A stretch of DNA of 64,000 nt from Pinus tabuliformis (Eukaryota; Streptophyta; Pinopsida; Pinales; Pinaceae). The notes beneath the pieces were generated by a model. The model ran no database searches. It had not been told where the DNA came from and worked only from the letters and a program-made list of their open reading frames with translations. Shown here piece after piece: positions 21,769 to 33,479 of the stretch; position 1 is the first letter of the stretch, and every line of letters starts with the position of its first letter. Made by a program: the position numbers and the translations under genes. The stretch is taken from assembly GCA_031772625.1 (NCBI GenBank), contig CM062814.1, positions 367,359,781-367,423,780 of the forward strand, given 5' to 3'.

Positions 21769-22590
21769 TTGCCCTTCGGGCAAGCCCATCGCTATGTTTT
21801 AACGAGCCTAGTGATAGTGAAACTCGTTCTCGTCTAAAGACAAGTTTGTCGCTATTTAATGCATTTAACGAGTCTAACGACAAGGATAACTCGGTCCTTT
21901 TCATTTTTAGAGAGTCTAAAAAGGTACATAAAGTTAACTCCAAAAGTCCTTTTTCGTCATCTAATCCCTTAAGTCCGAAAAAGTATAAAACAATACAGCA
22001 GGGATGAGTTTTCGATAGTTTTAACGAGCCGAACAAAACAAGCGCTCGATCTTTTTGTGCAATAATCCCTCAGGTCCAAAAAGATTAAAATCCAGAGGAG
22101 GGATAGCACTTCCGGTTGCTTTAACGAGCTGGAAGGCCAAAACTTGGCAATCTTTTCATATTTTACGAGTCAGATGAAAAGAACTTAAAGAAGACTCGTC
22201 TTTTGAGGAACGAGTGATGAAACGGGTTAGCAGCTGATTCCAGGTAAGGGTTGGAATTTTCCAAGCACGACAGTGTCACAAGGATGGCTAGTGAAATCAC
22301 TCTTCGCAGCTGTTCCTCAAAATGGGTAAACAATCATATGGAGGTGAACGATCGGCCAATGGAAAAGTGGAGGTGACGGTGCAAACACGACCAAGGCTTT
22401 AATGGCTGATAATGTTACATTCACGGCGGTTATTTACCGGAGGGTAGTTCATTTTTTAACGAGCTTAAACGCGGAAAAACACTGCTCAATCTTATGTTTA
22501 TTTTTTAACGTGCATGAACTATGTGCTAAAACTGCTCGATGCGGGTTTATTTTTTAAAGAGCTTGAACCCTGCGGTAACACTGCTCATGA
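21769..22590 (-). other. E2 3' array of interleaved inverted repeats
   Basis: The reverse complement corresponds to E1 17340-18167. Most stems are kept, for example CTTTTTCG/CGAAAAAG and TCTTTTCAT/ATGAAAAGA. CCTTTTCA becomes CCTTTTTA, which pairs with TGAAAAGG through a G-U. Two pairs are lost (ATCGCT to ATCACT; CGAG to CAAG). The closing hairpin CTTGCCC/GGGCAAG (21769-21785) is intact. Confidence 0.6.
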
Positions 22591-22680
22591 TAAGTTTGCA
22601 TGCCCCCAACATAATAATGCAAATCGAGGTGCATGCCCCCCAAGCTTCATTGCATTCAACTCGGTGGTTGGAATGAAGGT

Positions 22681-23016
22681 TTACCTTTGATATTTGGAAA
22701 GGGGATTTGTTTCATTTTTTAATGAGGTTGACACAGTAAAAGAACTATCCTCATAATCCACTATATTTACAGTTTTTGATAGAAAATAAAAAACTGAAGG
22801 ATGATAAGGGTCATCTTGAGTGTCTTCTCCACAATCCGGGAGAAGGGAACGATGGTGGGAATCATTCCATGGTGCCCCGTCAATTACCATTGATTGGACA
22901 GTTCCTTTGTCGGTGACATGCACTTGCGACCAAGGATCTAAAGGGGTACCATATTCTTTAGACCTATCTATCCAAACGCTTGATGAGCGTTGATTTGGGT
23001 TTGCCCCCCATGCCAA
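22681..23016 (-). CDS. E2 in-phase extension after TAG
   Basis: It continues the protease frame after TAG 23029-23031 (context TAG-CAA-TCA), in the same phase as in E1. Apart from a few extra codons next to the stop, it is 112 codons long. It keeps SMVIDGAPWNDSHHRSLLPD from the E1 version but has only one STSLKNE repeat. No ATG follows the TAG at the E1 position (ATT instead), so translation would depend on readthrough or a non-ATG codon. Confidence 0.45.
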   Translation of the reverse strand: MAWGANPNQRSSSVWIDRSKEYGTPLDPWSQVHVTDKGTVQSMVIDGAPWNDSHHRSLLPDCGEDTQDDPYHPSVFYFLSKTVNIVDYEDSSFTVSTSLKNETNPLSKYQR

Positions 23017-23028
23017 GAAAATTGATTG

Positions 23029-26013
23029 CTACAATATTTCTATTAGGGCGATGATCCACGCTGACAAAATGTTTAGGAATCTTCCGAATCCATTAGATAT
23101 AGAAGATTTCATATTGTAGGTTTCCAATGTGGCCACTTCCGCCAGATTACTTGCGGGTGGTAGGGAAAAAGTACCCATTAAGGCAGGGTCTTTTAGGAGA
23201 CCTACTCCAATATTTTGAAGCGAATGATTGCTTCCATGGATCATTGGAATGCTTCCCGTAACTTGTGAACTGTCGGGGAGGAAAGTTTGTTGGTCGACGA
23301 CTGTAATTCCTCCTTGAAAGGGAAATGCAATCTTCCTGAAGTAGGTCGACACAACTGCGGCCATGGCATATATCCAGGGCCTTCCGAGTAGGATGTTGTA
23401 ATCGAGGTTTCTGTCGATTACTTCAACATCAATTCCTACTATTTTGCCCCCTAGTTCAACTTGCTAGTTACTTAAAATCCTGTATGGAGTGTATGATCGT
23501 CCATCAAATGCTTTTAACGTCGTTGACGATCTCGACAAGGGTGGTGAGCCTAAATTCTTCCAGCAACTCATCGACATAATACACGTGGATGCCCCCTCAT
23601 CAATAATTGTTCGATGAACAGTTTTGTTGAGGGCTTTCACTTGAATAAGGAAAGCTAGTTGAGCTGGTAACTGAGGGTCATATCCTTTATGATCAAAGGC
23701 CACAAGATTGGAGTCCATTGGGTCAATTTCACCTATTGTTGATAATAAAGCTTGCTCTTGGGAGAGGCAATATTGCGGTACCTCAAGCGTCGACATAGCG
23801 GATGGCGATTGGGCCAGGTCCTCTATTATATTATAATTCTGTGTTATTTTTGCACAAGGATTAAATGTCGACTTGTACACTACTCCCTTTGGCGACTTTA
23901 TCATTTTTTCAGGAATGTTGGGTGGCACAACTTTGGTCAAAGTTGTTGTCGAACTACTAGGTTGTTCATTAGCCTTGTTATTCGACACCTGTGGATTCCC
24001 GTAATCTTTATTCCTTGCCAAAGCATCATTTTGCTGCTTTGAGATAGACAACATAAGCACTTGGGATCGGGAAGCATTTTGATTAGCAACCAGTTTTCTA
24101 CCCGGGCTTGGAAATGGATCAGTCAATACTGCTGAGGTTTTTGAACTCTTAAAGAGTTTCTTAACTTCAGCTATATGTGGACAATCTCTCGTCCAATGAT
24201 CCTCATCGCATATATGACACCCCGCAGGGGGTTTCCTTTTTCTCCCTTTCTTTTTCTTCTTGCCCCCTGGTTGCTTCAGTTGTTTGCCCTTGTCGGTCGA
24301 CGCGGCATTTACTTCCGAGGCAAGAAGTTCCTCATCTGCATTTTGACTGGAAATCTTACGGACCCTTTTAGATGTAGCCTTTGTCGATTTCGTGTCTGTC
24401 GTGCCAATCACGCCATCGATGTCATGAGAGTCATTGTTTGATTTAGGAGGAGGAGGAATTGAGAATTCCGGTCTAGGGGCGTCAGGTATTTTGTCGTAGA
24501 GCGTGCCAGACTGAGTATAGACCAAGTCCAGATATTGCGCACGAGCGATGACTTGCTCTTCCGTTACGACTCCCCCCTTTGCCACATCATCCGTGATTGT
24601 AGGAAGTAAGGATTTGATAAACCATTCAGCTAATAGCTGATCGGGAACGTACGTTTTTACCATCCTACGACGACGTCGCCACTCATGTATATGATCAGAT
24701 ATGTGAGTGGCCGTTGTCTGTTTGAAGTTGGTTAGGAGTTCCGTTCCCGTTTCATACCTTATCGGTAATTGAAAATGGGTTAAGAAAGTTGTGGCTAAGG
24801 TACTGAAGTTGTTGAACGAAGCTCTAGGCAATTGAATATACCATTTTGCCGCTGGACCAGTTAACGTCCTCTGAAAAAGGCGAAGCCTAATCGAATCATC
24901 GTTTAGGGTGTTTGATGAACACCACAGATGAAATGTCATCACATGATTCGACGGATCTTCACCCGGATTTCAATTAAATTTAGGAATATCTGACGGAAGT
25001 TTATGCGGAATCGCTGGCCACCAAGGGGCATAAGCAATTGGATCATTCATCAGCCGGTTTAGATCTGGTAATTCTAGAGTTGCTACAAAGGGCAACTGTT
25101 GATTCAGGTTAGGCGAAGCATACCCAGGATAAGATGGAATCGCCTGAGCAGTGGGTCTTTGCATACCAGAATAATGTATTTGATGCTGGCAACTTTGACA
25201 AGGTTGATGGGTATAACCATTATAATATGGTTGTTGATTACCGCTTTGGAAATGAAATTGCCCATTACTTACAAAGACTTGTTGCTCAGGTCCTTGAAAT
25301 GATTGCTGGAATGGGGGTTGTTGAGTTTGAACCAGCTCTGGTTGTTGAACCATTTGCTGTTGACCAATACTGGATGATTGACCAAGATGAGGAGTCACAG
25401 TACTTGTTTGATCCTGAGTCGCTCCAGATAAGGAGGCACTAACTTGAGGTTGTGATTGAGTCGTCGAGACAAGAGGTTGTTGTATTACAACCTGAGAAAC
25501 TTGGGGTTGACATACAACAGGTAGCGCTTCTACTTGCGACGCAATCACCATACCAGGTATAGTGGGAATATTCGACACAGGGTGGACTGGTTGCATTGAA
25601 TATGCAACCCTTGGTTGCTGAGGCAGTATTGGTACCCAACCGCTGGATGTAATTCCAGTTTGACCTGAACTTTGTTGTAAACTCCCATATGGTTGTTCTC
25701 CGGGAGGGAACAATGAAAAGGCATACTGCCCTCCATATGGTGGCAATCCAGTACTTAAAGGGCAGATTGGCCTTTGAAGACACATTGGATCAATTTGTTG
25801 AGTTTCAACATAAGAAATACCAGATGATAATCCGGATGAAGAAATAGGAACTAACCATGTCGTCGAAGCGGTCCCCGATGGGACTCCGGCTTGTTGTTGA
25901 TAACTTGCCGGGACAGATGGTATACCATCGAACATCGTTGGGGTAGCAGCAGGAGGCTCTGCCGTTGCTGTGTCGGATGACATAGTCCTGGATGTCGACA
26001 GTTGTTCAGACAT
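23029..26013 (-). pseudogene. gag: E2 gag-zinc knuckle-protease, with nonsense changes
   Basis: The ATG at 26013 starts the same Pro/Gln-rich N-terminus as in E1. A GGA-to-TGA change (stop near 24970) follows KFN in the capsid domain. The frame then runs from 24967 through the capsid, the knuckle CHICDEDHWTRDC and protease DEGAST to a TAG at 23464. After this the same phase continues through GRPWIYAM to TAG 23029-23031. No frameshift separates gag from protease, which shows that the family's ancestral layout is one Gag-protease frame. Only the last TAG is shared with E1; the others are private decay. Confidence 0.85.
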
Positions 26014-26150
26014 ATCTAGTCTATCCAAAAGATTTTCTAGCGATTCTACAAGAACTTACGATGAAAAGAGACTAACTTCGAAGATCAACGAGGGAATGGT
26101 GATGATTATTCCGTTTAAAATAAATTTTAACGACGCTTAGACACAACCTT

Positions 26151-26289
26151 CTTTTTCAATTTTAAAGAGTCAAGAAAAAGCAAAAGATGACTCTAGTCTC
26201 CTTCGATGTTTTAACGAGCCCGAAGTGACAAATGCTCGGATGGACTTTTTCCGTTATAGAGTCTGAAAAAGGCCAAAAGGAACTGCTCT
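26151..26289 (-). other. E2 leader array of interleaved inverted repeats
   Basis: Counterpart of E1 13537-13676. The best unit keeps AGAGTC/GACTCT (26189-26194 / 26166-26171 on the plus strand) and GCTTTTTC/GAAAAAG (26174-26181 / 26151-26157), having lost one terminal pair. Confidence 0.6.
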
Positions 26290-27774
26290 GGAGTTCTAGG
26301 TAGAGGGTGTGCCAAACTTTTCGCAAAACCGCAGAATACTTTTTAAGGTACGGGTGGTCGATCTTCCTGAATGCTGTGTTCAGTGCATTGCGATCAGTAG
26401 GGCGGCCGACACGGCTTCCTAAGGATAAAAGTTTTATGCCTATAGGGGTCTCCCAATATATACGCGACGGTACGTGGGAGCACAATCCGTACTGGCGCTA
26501 TCGTCTCTCAAGAGGAATCACTCACCATCAATGAGATCGATAGTCACCAGGCTTTACGACGCCGGAACACGTCTCTAGCCTAGACCTCTATGTTGTGCGT
26601 TATGTTGCAAAGCGTTGTTAAGTTCACTCAATTTATTTTAGGTTGATCTTTTTAGAAGTTTGGCTTTTAGGGTTCACCACGAGATGTATGTTACAATTCC
26701 TAAATGCAGTCTAAAGATGATAAGCAAGCTTCATATCTTTTCAACTTATGAAAATCTTAGCTACAAAGGGAAAAGAAAGACACCATCTTTTCTCAAAGAG
26801 CAATCAACACACTCTAATGCACTTTTCCTAAATCAAACATGCAAACTATCAAGATGCAAATGCACAATGCAGGTGTTTGTTTTCCGCTTTCTTAGTATTG
26901 ATGCCTACAAGGAAAGCTTTTTGTACAACTTTGAATTTGCTTTTAAATGAAAAATACAAACAAGTTTACTTTTTCCCGAAATCAGAGAGGGTAGAAGAGA
27001 TTACAACACTTAACGATTTCCGAAATGAATACTTGTTTCGACACTTAAAAGAGACAAACTCAAACCAAAAGCAAAAGTAAATGTATAATCAACTGTAAAC
27101 AACCAATGAACTCTCTCCTAAGATCACAATCAACATATCTGAATCAAGGGCTACAGGATGACTATTTCACTCTTGCAAAGGAAGACTGTAAATGACGCCA
27201 CAAACACATAAAAACACTCACAATCTTTTTGTACAAAAGGAGGCGGAATTTAACCAGAGAAAAGGAGTTATCAGACTGGTACCTATGCTGGTTACAGGCT
27301 GCAAAAATCAGAGATCAAAACAAGGCAAAACAGAGTAGAGAACCCCAGCTGCACAAGGCCAAACTGGATCAACGCAACCTCAACACAGGGGTTTTGACAT
27401 TCAGCACAGGTAGCCTTCACGAGACCTGCGTTGAAATGCAGAACCTCTTCACAGGGTCTGCGCTGAAGGAGAAACGAGAGTTTCTCACTGGGTTCTGGGT
27501 CACAGATTGCTATTTAATCTACAGTTTCAGGCCAAATCAAAGCAACAAGCAAGGTACAATCAAAGGGATGCTTTGAGGGAGTACTAAGATCTACCACAAA
27601 GGATCATCAAATCATTTGTGAGTCCATTGTTCATATCATAGACAAATCCAGTGATTGGATCAAAGCAGCAATTGTCTACTTTGCATCTGAGAATAGCAGA
27701 TGCAGTTCGATTGTTGCTGTTGAGTCTATGAAACAAACAATGATAGAGACACAAATAAAATGACTTAACAGATG
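26290..27774 (-). other. E2 leader
   Basis: Homologous to the E1 leader, with no long frame. Segment 27364-27411 is the reverse complement, about 90 percent identical, of segment 28626-28673 in the element's own LTR. Confidence 0.6.
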
Positions 27775-27792
27775 TCCCCAGCGGAGTCGCCA
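27775..27792 (-). other. E2 primer binding site, tRNA-Arg type
   Basis: TCCCCAGCGGAGTCGCCA on the plus strand, the complement of the E1 primer site, three bases from the 5' LTR. Confidence 0.8.
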
Positions 27793-27795
27793 ATT

Positions 27796-28838
27796 TGTTG
27801 TGGGGAAAAATGCCTATGCAGGACGATCTTATCCACCTAAGGTGTGACAGTGCCTTAGCAACAAACAAAAGCAACTATTCTAGTATTCTTCCTTTATGAG
27901 TTCAGAATGAAGAGAGATGGATGGACTACCCGGTGTCTTCCGTTTGTCCCTCGATCTGGTTTCTCTTCTCTTTGAGAGTTCCCAGTTACTTGCCTTCTCG
28001 CTCGCCCAGCTTCAAGAGGTTTCCGCAAGATCACAAGAAGAGAACACTACACAAGACATGGATTCATATTCATAACTAGTTCAGGATTAGAAATAAACTA
28101 AACATACTAATGCAATCATACATCAAAGATACATCAGTATATAGGAGAAACCAAGATAGATTTATTGATGAATGACAAGGTTCAGGAAGAGATACAACCC
28201 AGAGGGCTCCAATCCAGCATCTCCTTCCCAGCAAATGGAATTCCTATCTTCACCCCCTTCAAAGCATTAAGCACCCAATGATTCCAATCTCAAACCAACA
28301 ACAATTCTTTGCAATAACAAAATTCCAGCCTCCAACCTCCGGATCTCTGGGATGAGAGATCTATATATAAATATTTGTAGAGGTGTGAGTCAGCTCTGGG
28401 TTTTTAATTAGTGTCTTCTCTCTGATAGTTCTTGATGCCACTTGGAGATCTCATTCATCTCTTACTCATCCTTGGGCAATTTTGAGAGGCAAGTGTCCCA
28501 TGAGAAGTTTCTAGAAGATTCCATGATCATCCACCTCACAAACTGTCTCCGCCACTTGTCTTTTCCTGATCAGCGCACCCTCACAGTGTATTTAGGTGCA
28601 CTGAAATGCAATTCCCGTGTGTACAACCTGCGCTGAATGTCAAAACCTCTGTGTTGAGGGTGCACTGATCCAGTTTTGACCAATTTTGAGTAGTTTCTGT
28701 TGGAGAACTTCTGGGAGAAGCTGTAATTTGTTGACCTTGTTCCTTTAGGAGTTGTAACAACACTTTTAAGGACTTAGGAGCCTTTAGTTTATGGACATTT
28801 CATGCTTGGAGCTGTAAGGCACAAAAATGTCTATAACA
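27796..28838 (-). repeat. E2 5' LTR
   Basis: 1043 bp, the partner of 19593-20635. It starts TGTTGTGGGG and ends TCTATAACA on the plus strand. Confidence 0.92.
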
Positions 28839-29592
28839 GCAAGTTCATTCAACGAGGTGGAAAGACCCTGGAAGCTTCCAGAATCTTCTCCAATGACACT
28901 TGCCTCAATGAATTCGACTAGTGATGAGTAAGAGGCTCTTAGTCTCCAAGTGGAAGCAAGAACTGACAGAGGGAGAGGACACTAGTTAGATCTCAAGCTG
29001 ACTCATCCTCTCTCCAAACATCTATATATGGATCTCTCCTCCATGAGATCCAGGAGGCTGGAATTTTGTTATTGCAAAGAATTGTTGTTGGTTTGAGATT
29101 GGAATCATTGGGTGCTTAATGCTTTGAAGGGAGGTGAAGATAGGAATTTCATTTGCTGGGAAGGAGATGCTCGATTGGAACTCTCTTGGTTGTATCTCCT
29201 CCTGAACCTTGTTATTCATCAATAAAGCTATCTTGGTTTCTCCTATATGCTGATGTGTCTTTGATGTATGATTGCATTAGTGTATTTAGTTTGTTTCTAA
29301 TCCTGAACTAGTTATGAATATGAATCTATGTCTTTGTGTAGTGTTCCCTTCTTGTGATCTTGCAGGAACCTGTTGAAGCTGGGCGAGCGAGAAGGCAAGT
29401 AGCTGGGAACTCTCAAAGAGAAGAGAAACCGGATCGAGGGACAAACGGAAGACACCGGTTAGTCCATCCATCTCTCTTCATTCTTAATTCATAAAGGAAG
29501 AATACTAGAATAGTTGTTTCTGTTTGTTGCTAAGGCACTGTCACACCTTAGGTGGATAGGATCGTCCTGCATAGGCATTTTTCCTCACAACA
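28839..29592 (+). repeat. E1 3' LTR, second part
   Basis: 28839-28843 is the second GCAAG copy. 28844-29592 (749 bp) completes the E1 LTR and ends CCTCACAACA. With 19301-19592 it totals 1041 bp, equal to the 5' LTR. Confidence 0.93.
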
Positions 29593-29597
29593 TGAAG

Positions 29598-32418
29598 GAA
29601 GATGCAGCAATCCAAATTAGAACCAAGGCCAAGGCAGCAGCCAACAAAGTGGACAACATCATGCTCAAGGACAAAGGTATGATAAATCCAATGTCCAATG
29701 TCACTATTGTAAAAAATATGGGCATTATGCAAATGAATGTAGGAAGAAGCAGCATGATATGAGTAATAGAACTAGTGCAAATTTCACTAGAGAAAATATC
29801 AGCCAAGATAATTTGTTTTTAGCCTGTAATATGGCTGAAGAAAAGAGTGAAGATGTATGGTTTCTAGACTCCGGTTGCAGCAATCATATGACAGGAAACA
29901 TAACCATGTTTTCTATGTTAGATGAGAGTGTGAAGTCACAAGTCACACTAGGGACTGATAATAAAGTTTCTGTTATGGGAAAAGGAGAAGTAAATGTCTT
30001 AACAAAGAAAGGTGAAAAGAAAACCATAGCAGATATTTATTATGTTCGTGGAATGAAATATAACCTCTTAAGTATTGGACAGCCTGCTCAAAAGGGGTAC
30101 AATGTTTTCTTTGTGGATGATGTATGCACCATCATGGATAAAACACCTAGCAAACAATGTATTGCTAAAGTGAAGATGACAAGGAACAGGATGTTCCCTC
30201 TCAGAATGAAAGCAGATTTAAAAATTAAAGAAGAAATAGCAGCAGTGACTCAAGAGGCTTTCCAAAGCGAATCAAAAGATGAAAATTGGTTGTGGCACTT
30301 GAGATTTGGACATCTCAACTTTGGAGGTCTTAACTTGTTGAATAGAAAAGGAATTGTAAGAGGATTACCATTGATAGAGAAACCAGACAGCCTTTGTGAA
30401 GGTTGTATCTTGGGGAAACAACACAAAGAAATTTTTCCATCTGGGAAAAGCATAAGGGCAAAAGCACCTTTAGAGATTGTCCACTCAGATTTATGTGGAC
30501 CGATGAAAACTCCATCACTTGTAAGAAGCCACTATATAGTAACATTTATTGATGATTTTACTAGAAAAACTTGGGTTTATTTCTTGAAGAACAAAAGTGA
30601 AGTGTTTGAAAGATTTTGCAATTTCAAAGCACTTGTAGAAAACCAAAGTGGGCTGCATATCAAAGTTCTAAGAACTGATAGAGGAGGTGAGTATATCTCC
30701 AAAGAATTTCTACGTTTTTGTAGAGAAAATGGAATTCATAAGCAGTTTACCACTAGGTACACTCCGCAGCAAAATGGAGTTGCCGAAAGGAAGAATAGGA
30801 CAATCATGGATACGGCGAGGAGTATGTTAAAGGCAAAGCATTTGCCAAATGGTTATTGGGCTGAAGCTATACATTGTGCAGTGTACATTTTGAATAGATG
30901 TCCCACAAAAGCAGTCATGAACAGAGTGTCGAAAGAAGCATGGAGTAGGACAAAGCAAGGAGTCACCTACATGAAAGTTTTTGGATGTGTGGCCTATCCA
31001 CACATTCCAGATCAACTAAGGAAGAAGTTTGACAGCAAAGGAGAGAAATGTATTTTCATTGGATACAGTGAGGAATCCAAAGCTTACAGGTTGTATAACC
31101 CATCCACCAAGAAGCTTATTGTGAGTAGAGATGTTCAGTTCATTGAGGAGGAAGCTTGGGATGACAGCATAGAGAAAACAATGAATGTCAAAAACTCTGT
31201 CTCATGATGAAGATGATGAGGAGATGGCTGAAATACATCCCCAAACAACAACACCAACACAAGGACAACAAGAGACACCTTTGAGGAGAAATGAAAGTGC
31301 TTCTCCAAGCACATCACAAAGAGGAAATTCAAGTGCTTCTTCAAGCACTTGTACACCAAATGAAAGAGGTAAGAAGTTCAGAAATTTAAGTGACATTTAT
31401 GAACAAGAGGTAGAAAATGAAGGTATGAACTCTTTGTTTGCTTTATATTGTCATGTTGATGACCCTGTTCATTCCGAAGAAGCAATTAAGGATAGGAAAT
31501 GGATAGAAGCTATGGGTGAGGAGATCAATGCCATAGAAAGAAACAAGACATGGGATTTAGTTGAACTACCAAAAGGAAAATAAGTCATTGGAGTTAAATG
31601 GGTCTACAAGACCAAGAGTAATGCTGAAGGCAAAATAGAAAGACACAAGGCAAGACTTGTTGTCAAAGGATATAAGCAACAGTATGGAAGAGACTATGAA
31701 GAAACTTTTGCACCGGTTGCTGGAATGGAAACAGTAAGAGCAGTGTTGTCCATAGCAGCACAAAACAAGTGGAATGTTTTCCAAATGGACTTGAAGTCAT
31801 CATTCCTAAATGGAGTGTTAATGGAAGAAGTTTACATTGAACAACCTCTGGGCTATGAAAAGAAAGGCCAAAAGCACAAAGTGTGCAGATTGAAGAAAGC
31901 TCTTTATGGGCTGAAGCAAGCACCAAGAGTGTGGTACAGTAGGATAGATTCCTATCTACTGGAAAATGGATTTGAAAAATGTGAGGGAGAACCCACTCTC
32001 TACATCAAAGAAAAGGATGGTAAATTACTAATTGTTGTGTTATATGTTGATGATGTTATTTTCACAGGTAATGATGATTATCTTATTAAAAATTTCAAAA
32101 CAGTCATGAAAGAAGAATTTGAAATGACTGACATGGGTTTGCTGAGATACTTCTTAGGAATAGAAGTATAACAAAATGGAAATGAGATTTTTATCTCACA
32201 AGCGAAATATGTTAATGAAGTGTTGGAAAGATTTAATATGCAGGAGAGCAAAGCAGCAATCACTCCCACAATGATGGGATTAAAACTCAGCAAAGAGGAC
32301 AACAGCAAGGAATTTAATCCTAGTTTGTACAAGAGCATATTTGGCAGCCTCATGTATTTGACTGCAGCTAGGCCGGATATAATGTATGCTGTTAGTTTGA
32401 TTTCCAGATTAAAGGTAC
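29598..32418 (+). pseudogene. pol: Copia zinc knuckle, protease, integrase and reverse transcriptase
   Basis: It resumes the copia gag frame. CCHC knuckle CHYCKKYGHYANEC (about 29698-29740); protease active site WFLDSGCSNHMTG (29860 on); integrase HHCC (HLRFGHLNFGG...CEGCILGKQ) and D-D-E catalytic residues in VHSDLCGP, RTDRGGEY and NGVAERKNRT; reverse transcriptase from about 31590 with MDLKSSFLNG and the active site LYVDDVIFTG (32040 on). A frameshift near 31200, TAA at 31581-31583 and TAA at 32169-32171 break it. It is cut at 32418 by E3. Known role: cleavage, integration and copying of the element. Confidence 0.93.
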
Positions 32419-33458
32419 TGTTATAGACATTTTTGTGCCTTACAGTTATAAGCATGAAATGTCCATAATCTAAGGGATCCAAAGTCCCTAAACATGTTGT
32501 TCCTACCCCTAGAAGAACAAGGCTAACAAACCACAGCAATTCACAGAAGTTCTCCACCAGAAACTGCTCAAAAACAAGTCAATTCAGGATCAATTCAGAG
32601 GCTCCACTAGCTGTCTGCGCTGAAATGCAGAGATTACACTGGCTAGGTGCACTGCAACGCAGGTAGAAGCACTACCAGGGTGCGCTGAGCGGGAAATGAC
32701 AAATGGCAAGTTCATTCAACGAGGTGGAAAGACCCTGGAAGCTTCCAGAATCTTCTCCAATGACACTTGCCTCAACGAATTCGACTAGTGATGAGTAAGA
32801 GGCTCTTAGTCTCCAAGTGGAAGCAAGAACTGAAAGAGGGAGAGGACACTAGTCAGATCAAGCTGACTCATCCTCTCTCCAAACATCTATATATGCATCT
32901 CTCCTTCATGAGATCCAGGAGGCTGGAATTTTGTTATTGCAAAGAATTGCTGCTGGTTTGAGATTGGAATCATTGGGTGCTTAATGCTTTGAATGGAGGT
33001 GAAGATAGGAATTTCATTTGCTGGGAAGGAGATGCTTGATTGGAACTCTCTTGGTTGTATCTCCTCCTGAACCTTGTTATTCATCAATAAAGCTATCTTG
33101 GTTTCTCCTATATGCTGATGTGTCTTTGATGTATGATTGCATTAGTGTATTTAGTTTATTTCTAATCCTGAACTAGTTATGAATATGAATCTATGTCTTT
33201 GTGTAGTGTTCCCTTCTTGTGATCTTGCAGGAACCTGTTGAAGCTGGGCGAGCGAGAAGGCAAGTAGCTGGGAACTCTCAAAGAGAAGAGAAACCGGATC
33301 GAGGGACAAACGGAAGACACCGGTTAGTCCATCCATCTCTCTTCATTCTTAATTCATAAAGGAAGAATACTAGAATAGTTGTTTCTGTTTGTTGCTAAGG
33401 CACTGTCACACCTTAGGTGGATAGGATCATCCTGCAAAGGCATTTTTTCCCCACAACA
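32419..33458 (+). repeat. E3 5' LTR
   Basis: TGTTATAGAC...CCACAACA, matching the E1 LTR closely along its length (the E1 subfamily, not that of E2). AATAAA is present near 33087. Confidence 0.93.
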
Positions 33459-33461
33459 AAT

Positions 33462-33479
33462 TGGCGACTCCGTTGGGGA
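33462..33479 (+). other. E3 primer binding site, tRNA-Arg type
   Basis: TGGCGACTCCGTTGGGGA, one base different from the E1 site. Confidence 0.78.

Larger units (their letters stand above)
19593..28838 (-). mobile_element. E2: same family as E1, inserted in the E1 3' LTR in reverse
   Basis: A 9246-bp complete element on the minus strand with 1043-bp LTRs (19593-20635 and 27796-28838) and a perfect target duplication GCAAG (19588-19592 / 28839-28843). It carries a tRNA-Arg-type primer site, gag-protease, and the same leader and 3' arrays. The U3 half of its LTR diverges strongly from that of E1 while U5 and the internal region stay close, so it represents a second LTR subfamily. Its insertion is younger than that of E1. 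Confidence 0.94.
10989..29592 (+). mobile_element. E1: non-autonomous gag-protease LTR retrotransposon (Arg primer)
   Basis: The LTRs start TGTTATAGAC and end CACAACA. The 5' LTR is 10989-12029 and the 3' LTR is 19301-19592 plus 28844-29592, each 1041 bp. The flanking repeats are TCAAG (10984-10988) and TGAAG (29593-29597), one mismatch. Without E2 the element is about 9.35 kb. It has a tRNA-Arg-type primer site, a 1.7-kb leader, a Gag/zinc-knuckle/protease frame and a 2-kb structured 3' region. There is no reverse transcriptase, RNase H or integrase. The Gag and protease look like the Tat/Ogre side of Ty3/gypsy. It must be mobilised in trans. Confidence 0.93.
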
